From assembly GCA_001275005.1 (NCBI GenBank), contig JWZX01001827.1, positions 1 to 40,935 of the forward strand: a stretch of 40,935 nucleotides of DNA. Reading direction: 5' to 3'. This document shows, piece after piece, positions 1 to 8,653 of the stretch (positions are counted from its first letter, which is position 1; every line of letters starts with the position of its first letter). The notes below the pieces were generated by a model that saw nothing but the letters and a program-made list of their open reading frames with translations, did not search any database and had not been told where the DNA came from. Source of the DNA: Chrysochromulina tobinii. Lineage: Eukaryota > Haptophyta > Prymnesiales > Chrysochromulinaceae. Made by a program: the position numbers and the translations under genes.

Positions 1-19
1 GGTGCTACAAGTTGCGAGG

Positions 20-89
20 AGCTGTGAGAATGAAACTCACAGCTGCTCGAACTTGAGGAGCTGTGAGAAAAAATTTCACAGCTCCTCAA
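20..89. repeat. Two adjacent hairpin-forming inverted repeats
   Basis: Two related palindromes lie side by side just upstream of the SET-domain gene. The first pairs AGCTGTGAG (20-28) with CTCACAGCT (36-44) around a 7-base loop. The second pairs TTGAGGAGCTGTGA (53-66) with TCACAGCTCCTCAA (76-89) around a 9-base A/T-rich loop. The arms of the two share the core AGCTGTGA, so one is probably a duplicate of the other. They could be a promoter-side regulatory site or the end of a mobile element outside the window; nothing decides between these. Confidence 0.75.
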
Positions 90-151
90 CTGGTGGAAAA
101 CACCGTTAACCTTCCGAAACGGTACAAAAGTAACGCGTGACGCGCGTAAAT

Positions 152-2127
152 ATGATACATGGCGAGAGAACGCGGCTCCACCCCGGCACGGTGTGCATCC
201 TTTCGGCTCCGGGCCGCCCCTTCGACGGGGATATGTGCGTCGTTGAAAAGTATGACTCTGCGCGCAGCAAGTGGCAGGTGCGACTGCGCGCGCCGGAACA
301 CAACAGCAAGCAGCTGCTGGTGCCTGAGGCGGTGATGAGGCTCGCCTTCTGCATTTTGCCCTCGTCGATCACCTTGTTGAAGCGGCACGCCGCGCTGCGC
401 GACGATGCCATGCAGGGCTCATGCGGCCGCGGCTTCATCCTCGGCGGCACCGACATCATCGAAAAAGGCACAGTGCTCTACGAAGAGCCTCCACTCTTCA
501 TCACGCCCACGGGCACGCCGAACCAGCACAACGACCGCTGGCGAGCCTACCTTACGATGTCGATGTCGGCCTCCGAGGGCCAGATCGGCATGCCCGAGGC
601 TCTCAAGGCGTTCGACGACCTGGGCATCGCCGACCGCGTCCAAGATTCGGTCACTGCGGCCGCGGCCAACATCGTCAACGACGCCATCCGCTCGGCGGGT
701 GCATCGATGAGCGTCGGGGAGCGCGAGGTGCAGGTGCAGCGCGTGCGCGACGCGCTCATGCGCTTCCAGTCCAACCAGTTCCGGTTCGAGAACAGCGCGG
801 TGCCAGACCAGTCAGCGAACTTCTCCGCCTCGGCCGTCTTCATCCTCACTTCGCGTCTCAACCACGCATGCCAGCCGAACACCTTCGTCGATACGAAGAA
901 GGTGTGAATGCCTCGTGTGATGGCCTCGTGAATGCCACACTGTACGCGCGCTTGAGCGCCGCCCTGAGCGCCGCCCTGAGCGCCGCTGATTGCCTCCCTC
1001 CTCAGGCGTGCATGCTGATTGCCTCCCTCCTCAGGCGCACTTCTTCCCTGGGAGCATCGTCAAGGACGATGGCATCCTAACCGCGAAGGCACTGCGCCCG
1101 ATCGAGCCGGGCGAGCGGCTCACCCTGTGCTATGGGCCCAAGGACCTCCCGTCATGGCCGCTGCAGAGGCGTCGCGAGTATCTGCTCGAGAAGAACGGCT
1201 TCCTCTGCTGCTGTGCGCTGTGCGTCGCCGAGGAGAGGGACGGTCCATCCGTCGTCGTGCGTACGGGCGCCGAGACGGGCGCCGCTGCCTCGGTCACAGA
1301 GGCGCCCGGCACGGCGCCCATCCCGGTTACGGCGCAGACGGTTACGGCGACGCCAACGCTCACGCCAACGCTCGAGGACAAGGAGGAGGCCATCAGACGA
1401 TCCTTTCTGCCCTCCTTTCTCCAGGAGAAGGCCGGCGCCCGGACTGGCGCTGTGGCGGGCGCCTCTGTGGTCGCGAAGGCCACGTCGCGCTCGAAGAGTG
1501 GCTCGAAGAGTACGAGCTCGTCCGAGGGCCGAACGCGCGCCTGATTGCCTCCCTCAGTGCATGCTGATTGCCTCCCTCATCAGGTACGAGCTCGTCCGAG
1601 GCTCGAACGCGCGCCTGATTGCCTCCCTCATTGCATGCTGATTGCCTCCCTCATCAGGTACAAAATCGTCCGAGGCCCGAGCACGCGCCAAGGCCAAACT
1701 CTCCTCTGCAGCCGCCCTCGAGCCAACTGCGGAGGATCTGGCGGCGGAGAGAGCGGCTGCGGCCCTCATCGCTGAGGAGGAGGCGGAGAAGGCAGCTCGT
1801 GCGAAACACACGGCGAGGACGAGCAGGGCTGAGGCCGGCACGGCGGCTGCAGTGGCCAGCGTGCACAAAGTCGTACCTCGAAAGAACGCGATCGCCACTG
1901 GCAGGGCCCCCGACGCTGTAGTGACCAACGGCGCGGAGAAGCGCCAGCCGGAGTGGGCTTCCAATTCCACAGAGCCCTCGCCGCAACGAGCACGCCGCTC
2001 TGAGCGGGAGCCGCCGCCGCTGCGCACTCCGAACGAAGGTCGGGCTGTGCTCGTGGGTGCACTTGTCCTGGGCGCCACCGTGCTGCTCGCAGCGGCGTTC
2101 CTCGCCCGTCGGAGATCGGCACGCTGA
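152..2127 (+). CDS. SET-domain protein with C-terminal membrane anchor (three exons)
   Basis: Predicted exons are 152-901, 1035-1509 and 1658-2127, which join in frame to 564 residues. The N-terminal ~75 residues resemble a small beta-barrel. A SET core follows: a GRGF-type start, the cofactor/substrate motif RLNHACQPNT near the end of exon 1, and in exon 2 a stretch ending LTLCYG followed by a cysteine-rich post-SET (FLCCCALC). This fits a protein-lysine methyltransferase of the SMYD/SET class, using S-adenosylmethionine. The third exon is rich in Ala, Glu and Arg and ends in about 20 hydrophobic residues (VLVGALVLGATVLLAAAFLA) and a basic tail, a typical tail anchor. Such an anchor is unusual for a SET enzyme and points to an ER or other membrane location. 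The start is the first ATG in the open frame. Substrate is unknown. Confidence 0.75.
902..1034 (+). other. Intron 1 of the SET gene (133 bp)
   Basis: GT-AG intron in phase 0, from AAG|GTGTGA to CTCAG|GCGCAC. Reading through gives an immediate stop, while removal joins the NHACQPNT-containing exon to the rest of the SET core. It ends with two copies of GCTGATTGCCTCCCTCCTCAG separated by GCGTGCAT, so a second usable 3' splice site lies upstream; using it would give a stop. The same core occurs in intron 2 of this gene. Confidence 0.75.
1510..1657 (+). other. Intron 2 of the SET gene: two tandem 74-bp units
   Basis: The intron is exactly two tandem copies of a 74-bp unit (1510-1583 and 1584-1657, about three differences). 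Each begins GTACGAGCTCGTCCGAGG and ends CTCATCAG. The exon after it starts GTACAAAATCGTCCGAGG, so the 5' end of each unit is a diverged copy of the exon start. Splicing from 1509 to 1658 restores the frame (phase 1, codon AGT) and gives STKSSEARAR. Unspliced reading gives the related STSSSEGRTRA followed by a stop. Confidence 0.8.
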
Positions 2128-2214
2128 GCTCGCCCGTCGGAGATCGGGGCACGCTGAGCTCGCCCGTCGGAGATCGGCACGCAGAGCTCGCCCGTCGGAG
2201 ATCGGCACGCTGAG
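2101..2214 (+). repeat. Tandem repeat, about 28-30 bp, four copies
   Basis: Four copies of a unit like CGCCCGTCGGAGATCGGCAC plus GCTGAGCT run from the last codons of the SET gene into its 3' flank. The SET stop codon (2125-2127) is the TGA inside the first unit, so the later units duplicate the coding end. The rest of the gap to the kinase (2215-2585) shows no gene; it ends in an A/T-rich promoter-like stretch. Confidence 0.85.
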
Positions 2215-2518
2215 GCGGTGTGGCGCGTAGAGCGTCCTCCACAGTGCACTGCAGTGAGTGTGCGCGGCGCTCGGGGAAAGTGCTCTGGGTCGCGGGGTCG
2301 TGATTGGGCTCCGCCGCACGTGATCTTGGTCGCGCGAACTCGTGATTGGACGTGTGGACCAACCAGCAACCCCCCCTTCCGTACACTGTAAGTTTGCATG
2401 TCCTCACGTCTAGGGCACGCTGTGCGCGCGAGGAGCTGGCTGCTCGAGCGGCTCGTGTTTCCATGATTATGAAATTTTTGGAAAGTTCATTGACGAATTG
2501 CCATTTGCTGAGGCACGC

Positions 2519-2528
2519 AAACTTATAA
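2519..2528 (+). promoter_or_regulatory. TATA-like element upstream of the kinase gene
   Basis: CTTATAAACG lies about 60 bases upstream of the kinase ATG, at the end of a locally A/T-rich stretch (2460-2530) in otherwise GC-rich DNA. Position and sequence fit a TATA box; there is no transcript evidence. Confidence 0.3.
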
Positions 2529-2585
2529 ACGCGAGCGCCCCCAAGCCCGTTTTTGTGATTCGAACGCTCATCGCCCAAAACCGAA

Positions 2586-4199
2586 ATGCCCGCTCCGCTG
2601 TCGGAGCGGAACAACTCGTCGCGGCTGAGCGCCATGACGTCCGCGACGGGCACGTCGGCGCTCGAGCAGCTGCAGCAGCGCCTGCGGGATCTTCAGCAGC
2701 AGAGGCAATCGCTCAAGAATCCCGAAGTCGCGGCAAAGCCCCGCCCAGCCTCAGCGCAGCAGATCAGCGCCAAGCGTGTCGTTCCGCCCGGCAAGCCGAA
2801 GACCCCTGGGGTCTTGATGCCGATGACCTCAGGGTTCACGGGCAGCCCCATCCATCACGCTCTTCCACCATCCGGCATGAACGCACCAGCTTCGGACTCG
2901 AAGCTTTTGAGCGCCCGTCCTTCAACGCAGGGCGGGGCTAGGCCGAGCTCAAAGCTGGGACCCCGGGGCAGCTTCGGGCCGGCGTGTGGGACGGTTCCAC
3001 CGCTGTTTGCCATTTCGTCGACGCCGCGGCTCGACATTCGTCCGGACTCGTCGGGCCCCCTTTCGACGGATCGTGAGCGCACGGCTCTTGTGCACCGGCA
3101 GCGCAAGCTCATCCGCGAGGGGTACACTCGGCACGGCCTCCCCGTGCCGACCATCACGGAGGCGACCTCGCTGGAACCGTTGCTGTATCGGTCGGAGAAG
3201 GTGGTTGGCAAGGGTGCGTTTGGCCTCGTGTCCCTCGCTCGTTCGATTGTGACGGGGGAGCTGGTGGCCATGAAGACCATCGATCGCGCGAAGCTGCACT
3301 CGGAGAACCTCAAGAAGGCTGTGGAGCACGAGATCCGCATCCTTAAGAAGATCAAGCACCAAAGCGTGGTCAAGCTGTATGAGGTCTTCGAGACGCCGCG
3401 CTCGATCCACATCATCATGGAGTACGTGGATGGTGGCACCGTCCAGCAGCTTGTGAAGAAGAACAAACGGATTGCCGAGGAGGACGCGGCGATGCTCTTT
3501 GCGCAGCTCGTCGACGCGGTGAGCCACTGCCACGAGCACCACGTGTGCCACCGCGACTTGAAGCTGGAGAACTTCATGCTCGGGCGCAACGGGCGCACGC
3601 TCAAGCTCATCGACTTTGGGCTCAGCGTCGTGTGGAAGCCGGGCCAGAGCCTTTTCAAGAGCTATGGTACGCCGTGCTACATGGCGCCCGAGATCATCAA
3701 GGGGGCCAATTACTCGGGCGCACACGTGGATGTCTGGTCGCTCGGGGTGGCGCTTGCGACGATGCTGACGGGTTCGCTCCCCTTCCAGGGCGCGGGCGAC
3801 ACGGAGCTCAAGAAGCATATCCTGCGAGGGACGTTCCCATGCCCGGAGCACGTGACGGCAGAGGCGCGGGATCTGCTCGCGCGCATGCTCGCGCTCAATC
3901 CAGCTGAGCGCATTTCAATGGAGGCGATCAAGCAGCACCCGTGGCTGCGAGGGGCGGCCGACGCGGCCGCACGCAGCGGCGCGACTTGCCCGGCCCCGCT
4001 GGTGGCGTCGGAAGTGGCTCCGCTGGACGAGGGCATTCTGGCGCAGCTCGAGCAGCTCGGGCTCGAGCGGGGGGAGGTGGAGCGCTCGGTGCGAAGCCGC
4101 GCGTACAACCATAGCTCGGCCTGCTACGAGATGCTGCTCACGGCCTCGCAGGCGGACAAGGGCCGACCCAGTGCACGGGGCGAGAGCTCAGCGCGTTGA
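2586..4199 (+). CDS. Ser/Thr protein kinase, CAMK/SNF1-related type, with UBA-like tail
   Basis: 537 residues, single exon. Residues 1-195 are a low-complexity, probably disordered region with a Gln-rich coiled-coil segment near 24-45. The kinase domain follows with every catalytic element visible: glycine-rich loop GKGAFG (208-213), VAMK with the ATP lysine at 230, HRDLKLEN with the catalytic Asp at 324, DFG (343-345), activation segment with YGTPCYMAPE and APE at 367-369, then DVWSLGV. HRDLKLEN and the overall order place it in the CAMK group near SNF1/MARK/BRSK kinases. Residues about 478-517 (LDEGILAQLEQLGLERGEVE...) resemble the UBA domain that follows the kinase domain in that family. 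It should be an active kinase. Upstream activator and substrates cannot be read from the sequence. Confidence 0.9.
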   Translation: MPAPLSERNNSSRLSAMTSATGTSALEQLQQRLRDLQQQRQSLKNPEVAAKPRPASAQQISAKRVVPPGKPKTPGVLMPMTSGFTGSPIHHALPPSGMNAPASDSKLLSARPSTQGGARPSSKLGPRGSFGPACGTVPPLFAISSTPRLDIRPDSSGPLSTDRERTALVHRQRKLIREGYTRHGLPVPTITEATSLEPLLYRSEKVVGKGAFGLVSLARSIVTGELVAMKTIDRAKLHSENLKKAVEHEIRILKKIKHQSVVKLYEVFETPRSIHIIMEYVDGGTVQQLVKKNKRIAEEDAAMLFAQLVDAVSHCHEHHVCHRDLKLENFMLGRNGRTLKLIDFGLSVVWKPGQSLFKSYGTPCYMAPEIIKGANYSGAHVDVWSLGVALATMLTGSLPFQGAGDTELKKHILRGTFPCPEHVTAEARDLLARMLALNPAERISMEAIKQHPWLRGAADAAARSGATCPAPLVASEVAPLDEGILAQLEQLGLERGEVERSVRSRAYNHSSACYEMLLTASQADKGRPSARGESSAR

Positions 4200-4628
4200 A
4201 GGGGCAGGGTCTGTGCCACGCGTGCCAGAGTGCTGCTTTAACAGCGCTGCGATCGATTGCGATCGCGGGAGCGAAATGCTTCAAGAGGGGTGGCCGCATT
4301 TGGATTGCCCCCCGCAGCCACGCGCACACTCACACACGCCACTCACACACGCCACTCCTTATTCGAGCCGGCTGCACTTCCGGTCAACGTATACATTCAA
4401 CGTACATTGTATCCGGTCAATGGATGTTCCGGGGTACGGTGGGTCTTTGTGCTTATGTGTGCACACTGTGCGCGTGCCAGTATACAATCTTGACTGTCAC
4501 TGCACTTGTACATTCGAGGTTTCCCAAACTTGAAATGAAACGAGAAGGCGGCCGGCCCGAACAAGGTTTGCACGATTCGGTTTTTGTGAGTGTGTGCTGG
4601 GAGAGGGGCGCGACACAACGGGCCCGCG
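4200..4628. other. Intergenic region between kinase and coiled-coil gene
   Basis: No gene recognised. It holds a short CACTCACACACGC repeat near 4322-4355 and an A/T-richer stretch at 4385-4430 that may belong to the promoter of the next gene. Confidence 0.5.
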
Positions 4629-5303
4629 ATGGTCGCGATGGACGCGCTGATCGCAGACCTGGCGGGCACCCACGACGCGACGGCGCCCACGTACGTCTTC
4701 GGCGGCGTCCACTTCGTCCCCTTGACGAGGTCACCGCCCAAGGGAGAACAAGTCCCCGGTACATTGGACGAGGATGGTGATGCCGTCGAGTCCCAGGCGC
4801 CGTGCCTCACGCGCTTCGAGCTCGACGAGGACGCTTCGGCTTCCGAAGGAGACCGCGTTGCGCTCGCCGCAGAGGACGAGGACGAGCTGGAGCCAGAAGA
4901 GGAGGATGAGCTGCTCGCCTCGGTCGACGACGTTCTCCCTGTCTTCGGCGGCTTTTCGACCTCCTTGATGGACGCCTTGCGGGACAATCTCAGGTTGCAA
5001 GAAGAGGAGGATTCGCGGCTGGCCGCGAAGAACGCCGCGCGCGCCAAGCGGGAGGAGGAGGAGTGGGCGATGGAGAAGCGGTTGCGCGAGGCGGATGAGC
5101 GGCGGCTGCAGGAGGAGGAGGAACGTGACTTGGCGGAGGCCGAGGCGCAGGAGGCGGATGAGGCGAGGAGGCGGAGGGCGATGGCAGAAGTGAAGGAGGG
5201 GGGGGGGGAGGAGGGGGAGGATCTCTCCCCGAAGAGCACCATCACCGCATTAGAAGCAGCAGCAGCAGAGGCGGAGGCGGAGGCGGCGGAGGCGGAGGCG
5301 GAA

Positions 5304-5343
<40 letters not shown>

Positions 5344-7016
5344 AGGCGGAGTCGGAGTCGGAGGCGGATGCTGCGGCTTTGGCGCAGGCGGAGGCGGCTG
5401 AGGCAGCGATCCGCGCGGAGGAGGTGCAGCTGCAGGATGAGGATCTCAGGGCATCGAGTGCGCACGCGTTGCGCGCGAGGAGTAACGCAGCACGCGTCGA
5501 GGCTCAGCGCGCGCAGATAGCCGCGCTCGTCGACGCGGAGCGTGGGGCGACGACGTTGGGGATGGCGCTCCAAGAGGCGATCCTTGCAGTGGGGGCGCGT
5601 CGCACGCACCGCGCGGAGGACGAGCCCAAGAGCGACGGCGAGCTCAAGGACGAGATGGTGGAACTGATGAGGAGGAAGAAGGAGTACCTGGGCCAAGCGA
5701 AGCTCAAGGGCGCGGAGCTGGCCGTGGTGCGCAAGGAGATGCAGGCGGCGGATGCGCTGTGGCTGGAGGAGGCGAGGCTTGAGGAGGGGAGGCATCGGCT
5801 GGTGGCCGAGGCGCTCAAACGGCTGCACCAGCGGCCAGACCAATCGTTCACGTTCACAGACCAATCGTCCGCCGTCGACGCGACGCCGGGGATGGATCCA
5901 CGGCTAGCGCGGCTCCTTGGGCTCAGGGACGGCAGCGGCGCGCCGAGAGGGAGGGTGACGGACGAGCTGGATCCGGTGCCGGTGCTGCCGCCGCCCGCGC
6001 CGGCGTCGCAGCGCCCTCTCTCTCAGCAGAGCGCGGCAGCAATGGTGAGGCGAAAGGAGAGCGCCAACCTGGGGAGTACGCGCATGATGGAATCCGACCC
6101 GGTGCCGATCATGCCTCCGCCTCGACCGATCCGAACGCCGAAGAATGCCGCCCCGTTGACGCCCAAGAAGGGGGCGTCGCCGCCGCCGAAGCTCACTTCG
6201 GCCAAAGAAGCCGGTAAGAAGGCTGCCAGCCTCTTTTCGGGTAGCGGGCTCGCCTCGATCTTCGAGGCGGCGGCGCCGTCGGCGGCGCCGACCAAGCTGC
6301 TGACCTCGCCTCGGCTTGCCAAAGCCGCGACCGCTCGGACCGCGCTCGTCTCGGGCGCCGTCTCGGGCGCCGTCTCGAGCGCCGTCTCGGGCGCCGTCTC
6401 GGGCGGCGAGTCCTCGGACGAGGCGGGCGTCGTCGCGGGCGGCCACGTGAAGCCGGCGCTGAAGCTGAAGACCTCGAGCGCGAAGCTCGCGTATGACAAG
6501 CAGTACAATCTCAAGGAGGCGGGCTGGGAGAGGCCGAGTCACATCAAATGGGACCCGTCGACTAAGCAGGTCCTCCGGCGTGCGAAGCAGGCAGCGAAGG
6601 AAAATAGGGGGGGCACGATTGACCTGACACCGCAGGGCAACACGCATCGCGTCGTCTATGGCAAGGCGAGCGATGCGGTCATCAACCGAGTCGCGCCCTC
6701 CAGGCCCGTCCTCGATCTCGAGGACGGTGAGATGCCGCTCCAGGGCCGCGAGTGGCTCGCGAAGCAGATCGAGCTGACGGCGGCCCTGAATCAGGGCTAC
6801 GCATCCAAGAATCCGGTGCAGGATGAGTCCAACGTGACAGACACGCCCGCGGGCTCCTACGTGCCCAAGGCGCGCAAGACCGTACGCGCCAACCAAAAGG
6901 GCAAGGTGTCTGCACGCCAGTTGCGACCTACCGGGCTTGGCGTCGAGGGGCACGTCAAGATCGCCACAGGTCGCCGAATGAAGACGGGCCGCCGGTGTAC
7001 GCGTGTCGACATGTGA
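4629..7016 (+). CDS. Unknown acidic/alanine-rich coiled-coil protein
   Basis: 795 residues from the first in-frame ATG (context CCGCGATGG); the open frame extends a little upstream without an ATG. I do not recognise the family. In order it has an acidic stretch (about residues 45-95), a long Glu/Ala/Arg-rich region predicted to be coiled coil (about 115-415, including a run of 13 alanines encoded by GCG repeats), a Pro/Ser-rich region with two copies of DPVP-(I/V)-(L/M)-PPP, a short VSGAVSGAVS repeat, and a better-ordered basic C-terminus beginning near KLAYDKQYNLKEAGWERPSH. A G-rich run at 5189-5220 encodes GGG-EEGE and could form a quadruplex. The C-terminal basic block is the part most likely to show homologues. 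A cytoskeletal or scaffold role is possible but unsupported. Confidence 0.65.
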
Positions 7017-7598
7017 TGACGAAGTGACTCTCTTCTCTCTACCAGTGTGCGCCTGAGCGGTGTGTGGTGTGCGTGCTTCCGATTGATCGATCGATATCCG
7101 CCGCCGCGCGAGCTGTCGCAGCTCTGGCCTCTGCGTGCCACGTACCCGGTGCCGTGCGCCCCCGGGTGGGGCGCGGTCGTGGCTGGGTCGTGGCCGGGGT
7201 GCGGCGTCATGCCGTGCATAAGCAAAATAGCAATGGCGGTGAAGTGGGTTTATATGATGATCCACATATGTTACATGTACACATGATGCGCACATGCTCT
7301 TCAAGTGCCACAATGACCTCAAACCTAGCTCCTCCAGCTGTCACCCACGGCTCGGGACGCGCTCGACACGGCGCGGGTCTTACGAGGACACGAACGTGGC
7401 CCGTCACGACCATGGCCCGACACGCCCCGCGACGGGCACAGAACTGGCGCAGAGCCCGTTCAGAGAGCAAGGTTGCTGTACAGTCTCTGACTCTGCGCAT
7501 CGATTCGGCTGGGCCCCGGACCGTCGGTTCAGGCATCGCCTGCCGATCTGGGATCTGCACACCGCCGCGTCCACCACAGCGGCCGCTGCCGCCGCGAC
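7017..7598. other. Intergenic region between convergent genes
   Basis: The 3' ends of the coiled-coil gene (plus) and TRAPPC3 (minus) converge here. Short open frames on both strands have no recognisable product. A TCGATCGATCG run near 7085 is the only simple motif seen. Confidence 0.5.
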
Positions 7599-8239
7599 TC
7601 AATCGTCGTCCACGTACTCCTCCTCCATCATCTCCTTGAGCACCACGCGGATCTCCGTGACCTCGTCCCCCCAGAGCGCGTCCTTGGTGAGCGAGCACTC
7701 GACCCGCATCTGCACCATCTCGAGCGCGCCGCGCAGCACCCCGCACAGCATGTTGTTGTAAGCGAGGCTGCCGTACTGCTCGGGCAGCTCGACAAACTCG
7801 GCGAGTGGGTTCTCGGGCAGCTGCAGGCTGAATTCCTTTTCGCTCACGCCGACGACCTCGGCCGTAATCCCGAGGAACATCTTGAACCCCACCTTGGCGA
7901 TCACCTCGGCGGTCTCGCCAAAGTTGCCACAGTTGCCCACCTGCGCCTTTGCAAGGAACTCATCGATCAGCCGCACGCCGATGTTGTAGCCCCTGCCCTA
8001 GCGCGAGCGCGAGCGCGAGTGTGTCAGCGAGCTGCGTGGACGCTTGGCTGATGCGGGGGACAAGGTCGGCGCTCCTCGCAAGCGGCGCGTGCGCACATCT
8101 TCTCGAGCTGCGTGTTGGTCGCATCCACCTCCTCATAGTCCTTGAGCAGCTGCGTGACGATCGCGCCATACGTGAGGGAGAAGAGCTCTGAGTTTATCTT
8201 CTCGACCTTGCTGAAGGCCGCCTCGCCCACTCGGCGCAT
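7599..8239 (-). CDS. TRAPPC3: TRAPP complex subunit 3 (Bet3)
   Basis: Two exons on the minus strand, 8239-8097 and 7992-7599, joining to 178 residues, close to the 170-190 typical of Bet3. Exon 1 carries KINSELFSLTYGAIVTQLLKDYE. The junction restores M-GYNIGVRLIDEFLAK, with the ATG methionine split across the intron. Exon 2 carries ETAEVIAKVGFKMFLGIT, then NPLAEFVELPEQYGSLAYNN and LCGVLRGALEMVQM, all hallmark blocks of this family. The cysteine that is palmitoylated in the mammalian and yeast proteins is present (about residue 69, VGNCGNF). The protein is a core subunit of the TRAPP tethering complexes, which act as the Rab1/Ypt1 exchange factor in ER-Golgi and later traffic. The start is the first in-frame ATG. 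The gene is transcribed divergently from the MYB gene that follows. Confidence 0.95.
7993..8096 (-). other. Intron of TRAPPC3 (104 bp)
   Basis: Minus-strand GT-AG intron (GTGCGC...GGGCAG), phase 2. It contains a (GCGCTC) simple repeat near its 3' end. Unlike several other introns here, its start does not copy the following exon. Confidence 0.9.
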
Positions 8240-8462
8240 GGCGATGGCCTCCAAGCGCCCAGCCACAGAAGCGCGAGGAGGCGTCGAGCGGTGTTGCCGT
8301 ACGTACAAGTTCACTATAATATGAATACACGTACACGGTACAAGTTCACACCGACACCGTATGTTCGAAAACGTTCACCTGGGGGGTTCCAGAAGGGCGG
8401 GATTAGAAGGGCGAGAGGCCCATCGCGAGCTTAAAGCTCATGGCAGGAGCGGCGAGAAGCCC

Positions 8463-8568
8463 TAACTAAACAACAGAACCCGGTACGGAAGCCTATCGAA
8501 TGTGCTCCGGAGGCCAGCAGTGGTTGAAGGGAGTGGGCGGAGACTTGACTTGACTTGACTTGACTTGA
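8463..8568 (+). mobile_element. MITE-like element, copy A (left end eroded)
   Basis: Contains the family core ACGGAAGCCTATCGAATG, TGCTCCGG and GCCAGCAGTGG, and ends in five ACTTG units (8542-8568). The left terminus is degraded; only TAAACAACAG remains of it. It lies in the 5' flank shared by TRAPPC3 and the MYB gene, and its right end is 85 bases from the MYB ATG. The other copies are at 24964-25089 and 30084-30368, with a fragment at 38403-38436. Confidence 0.75.
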
Positions 8569-8653
8569 TGTGACTATCAACACAACGCGGCGCGCGCGCG
8601 CAAACTTGTTGCTCGTCGCCCAAAGCGACGCGGCTTCTAGGGCACTCCCGAGC

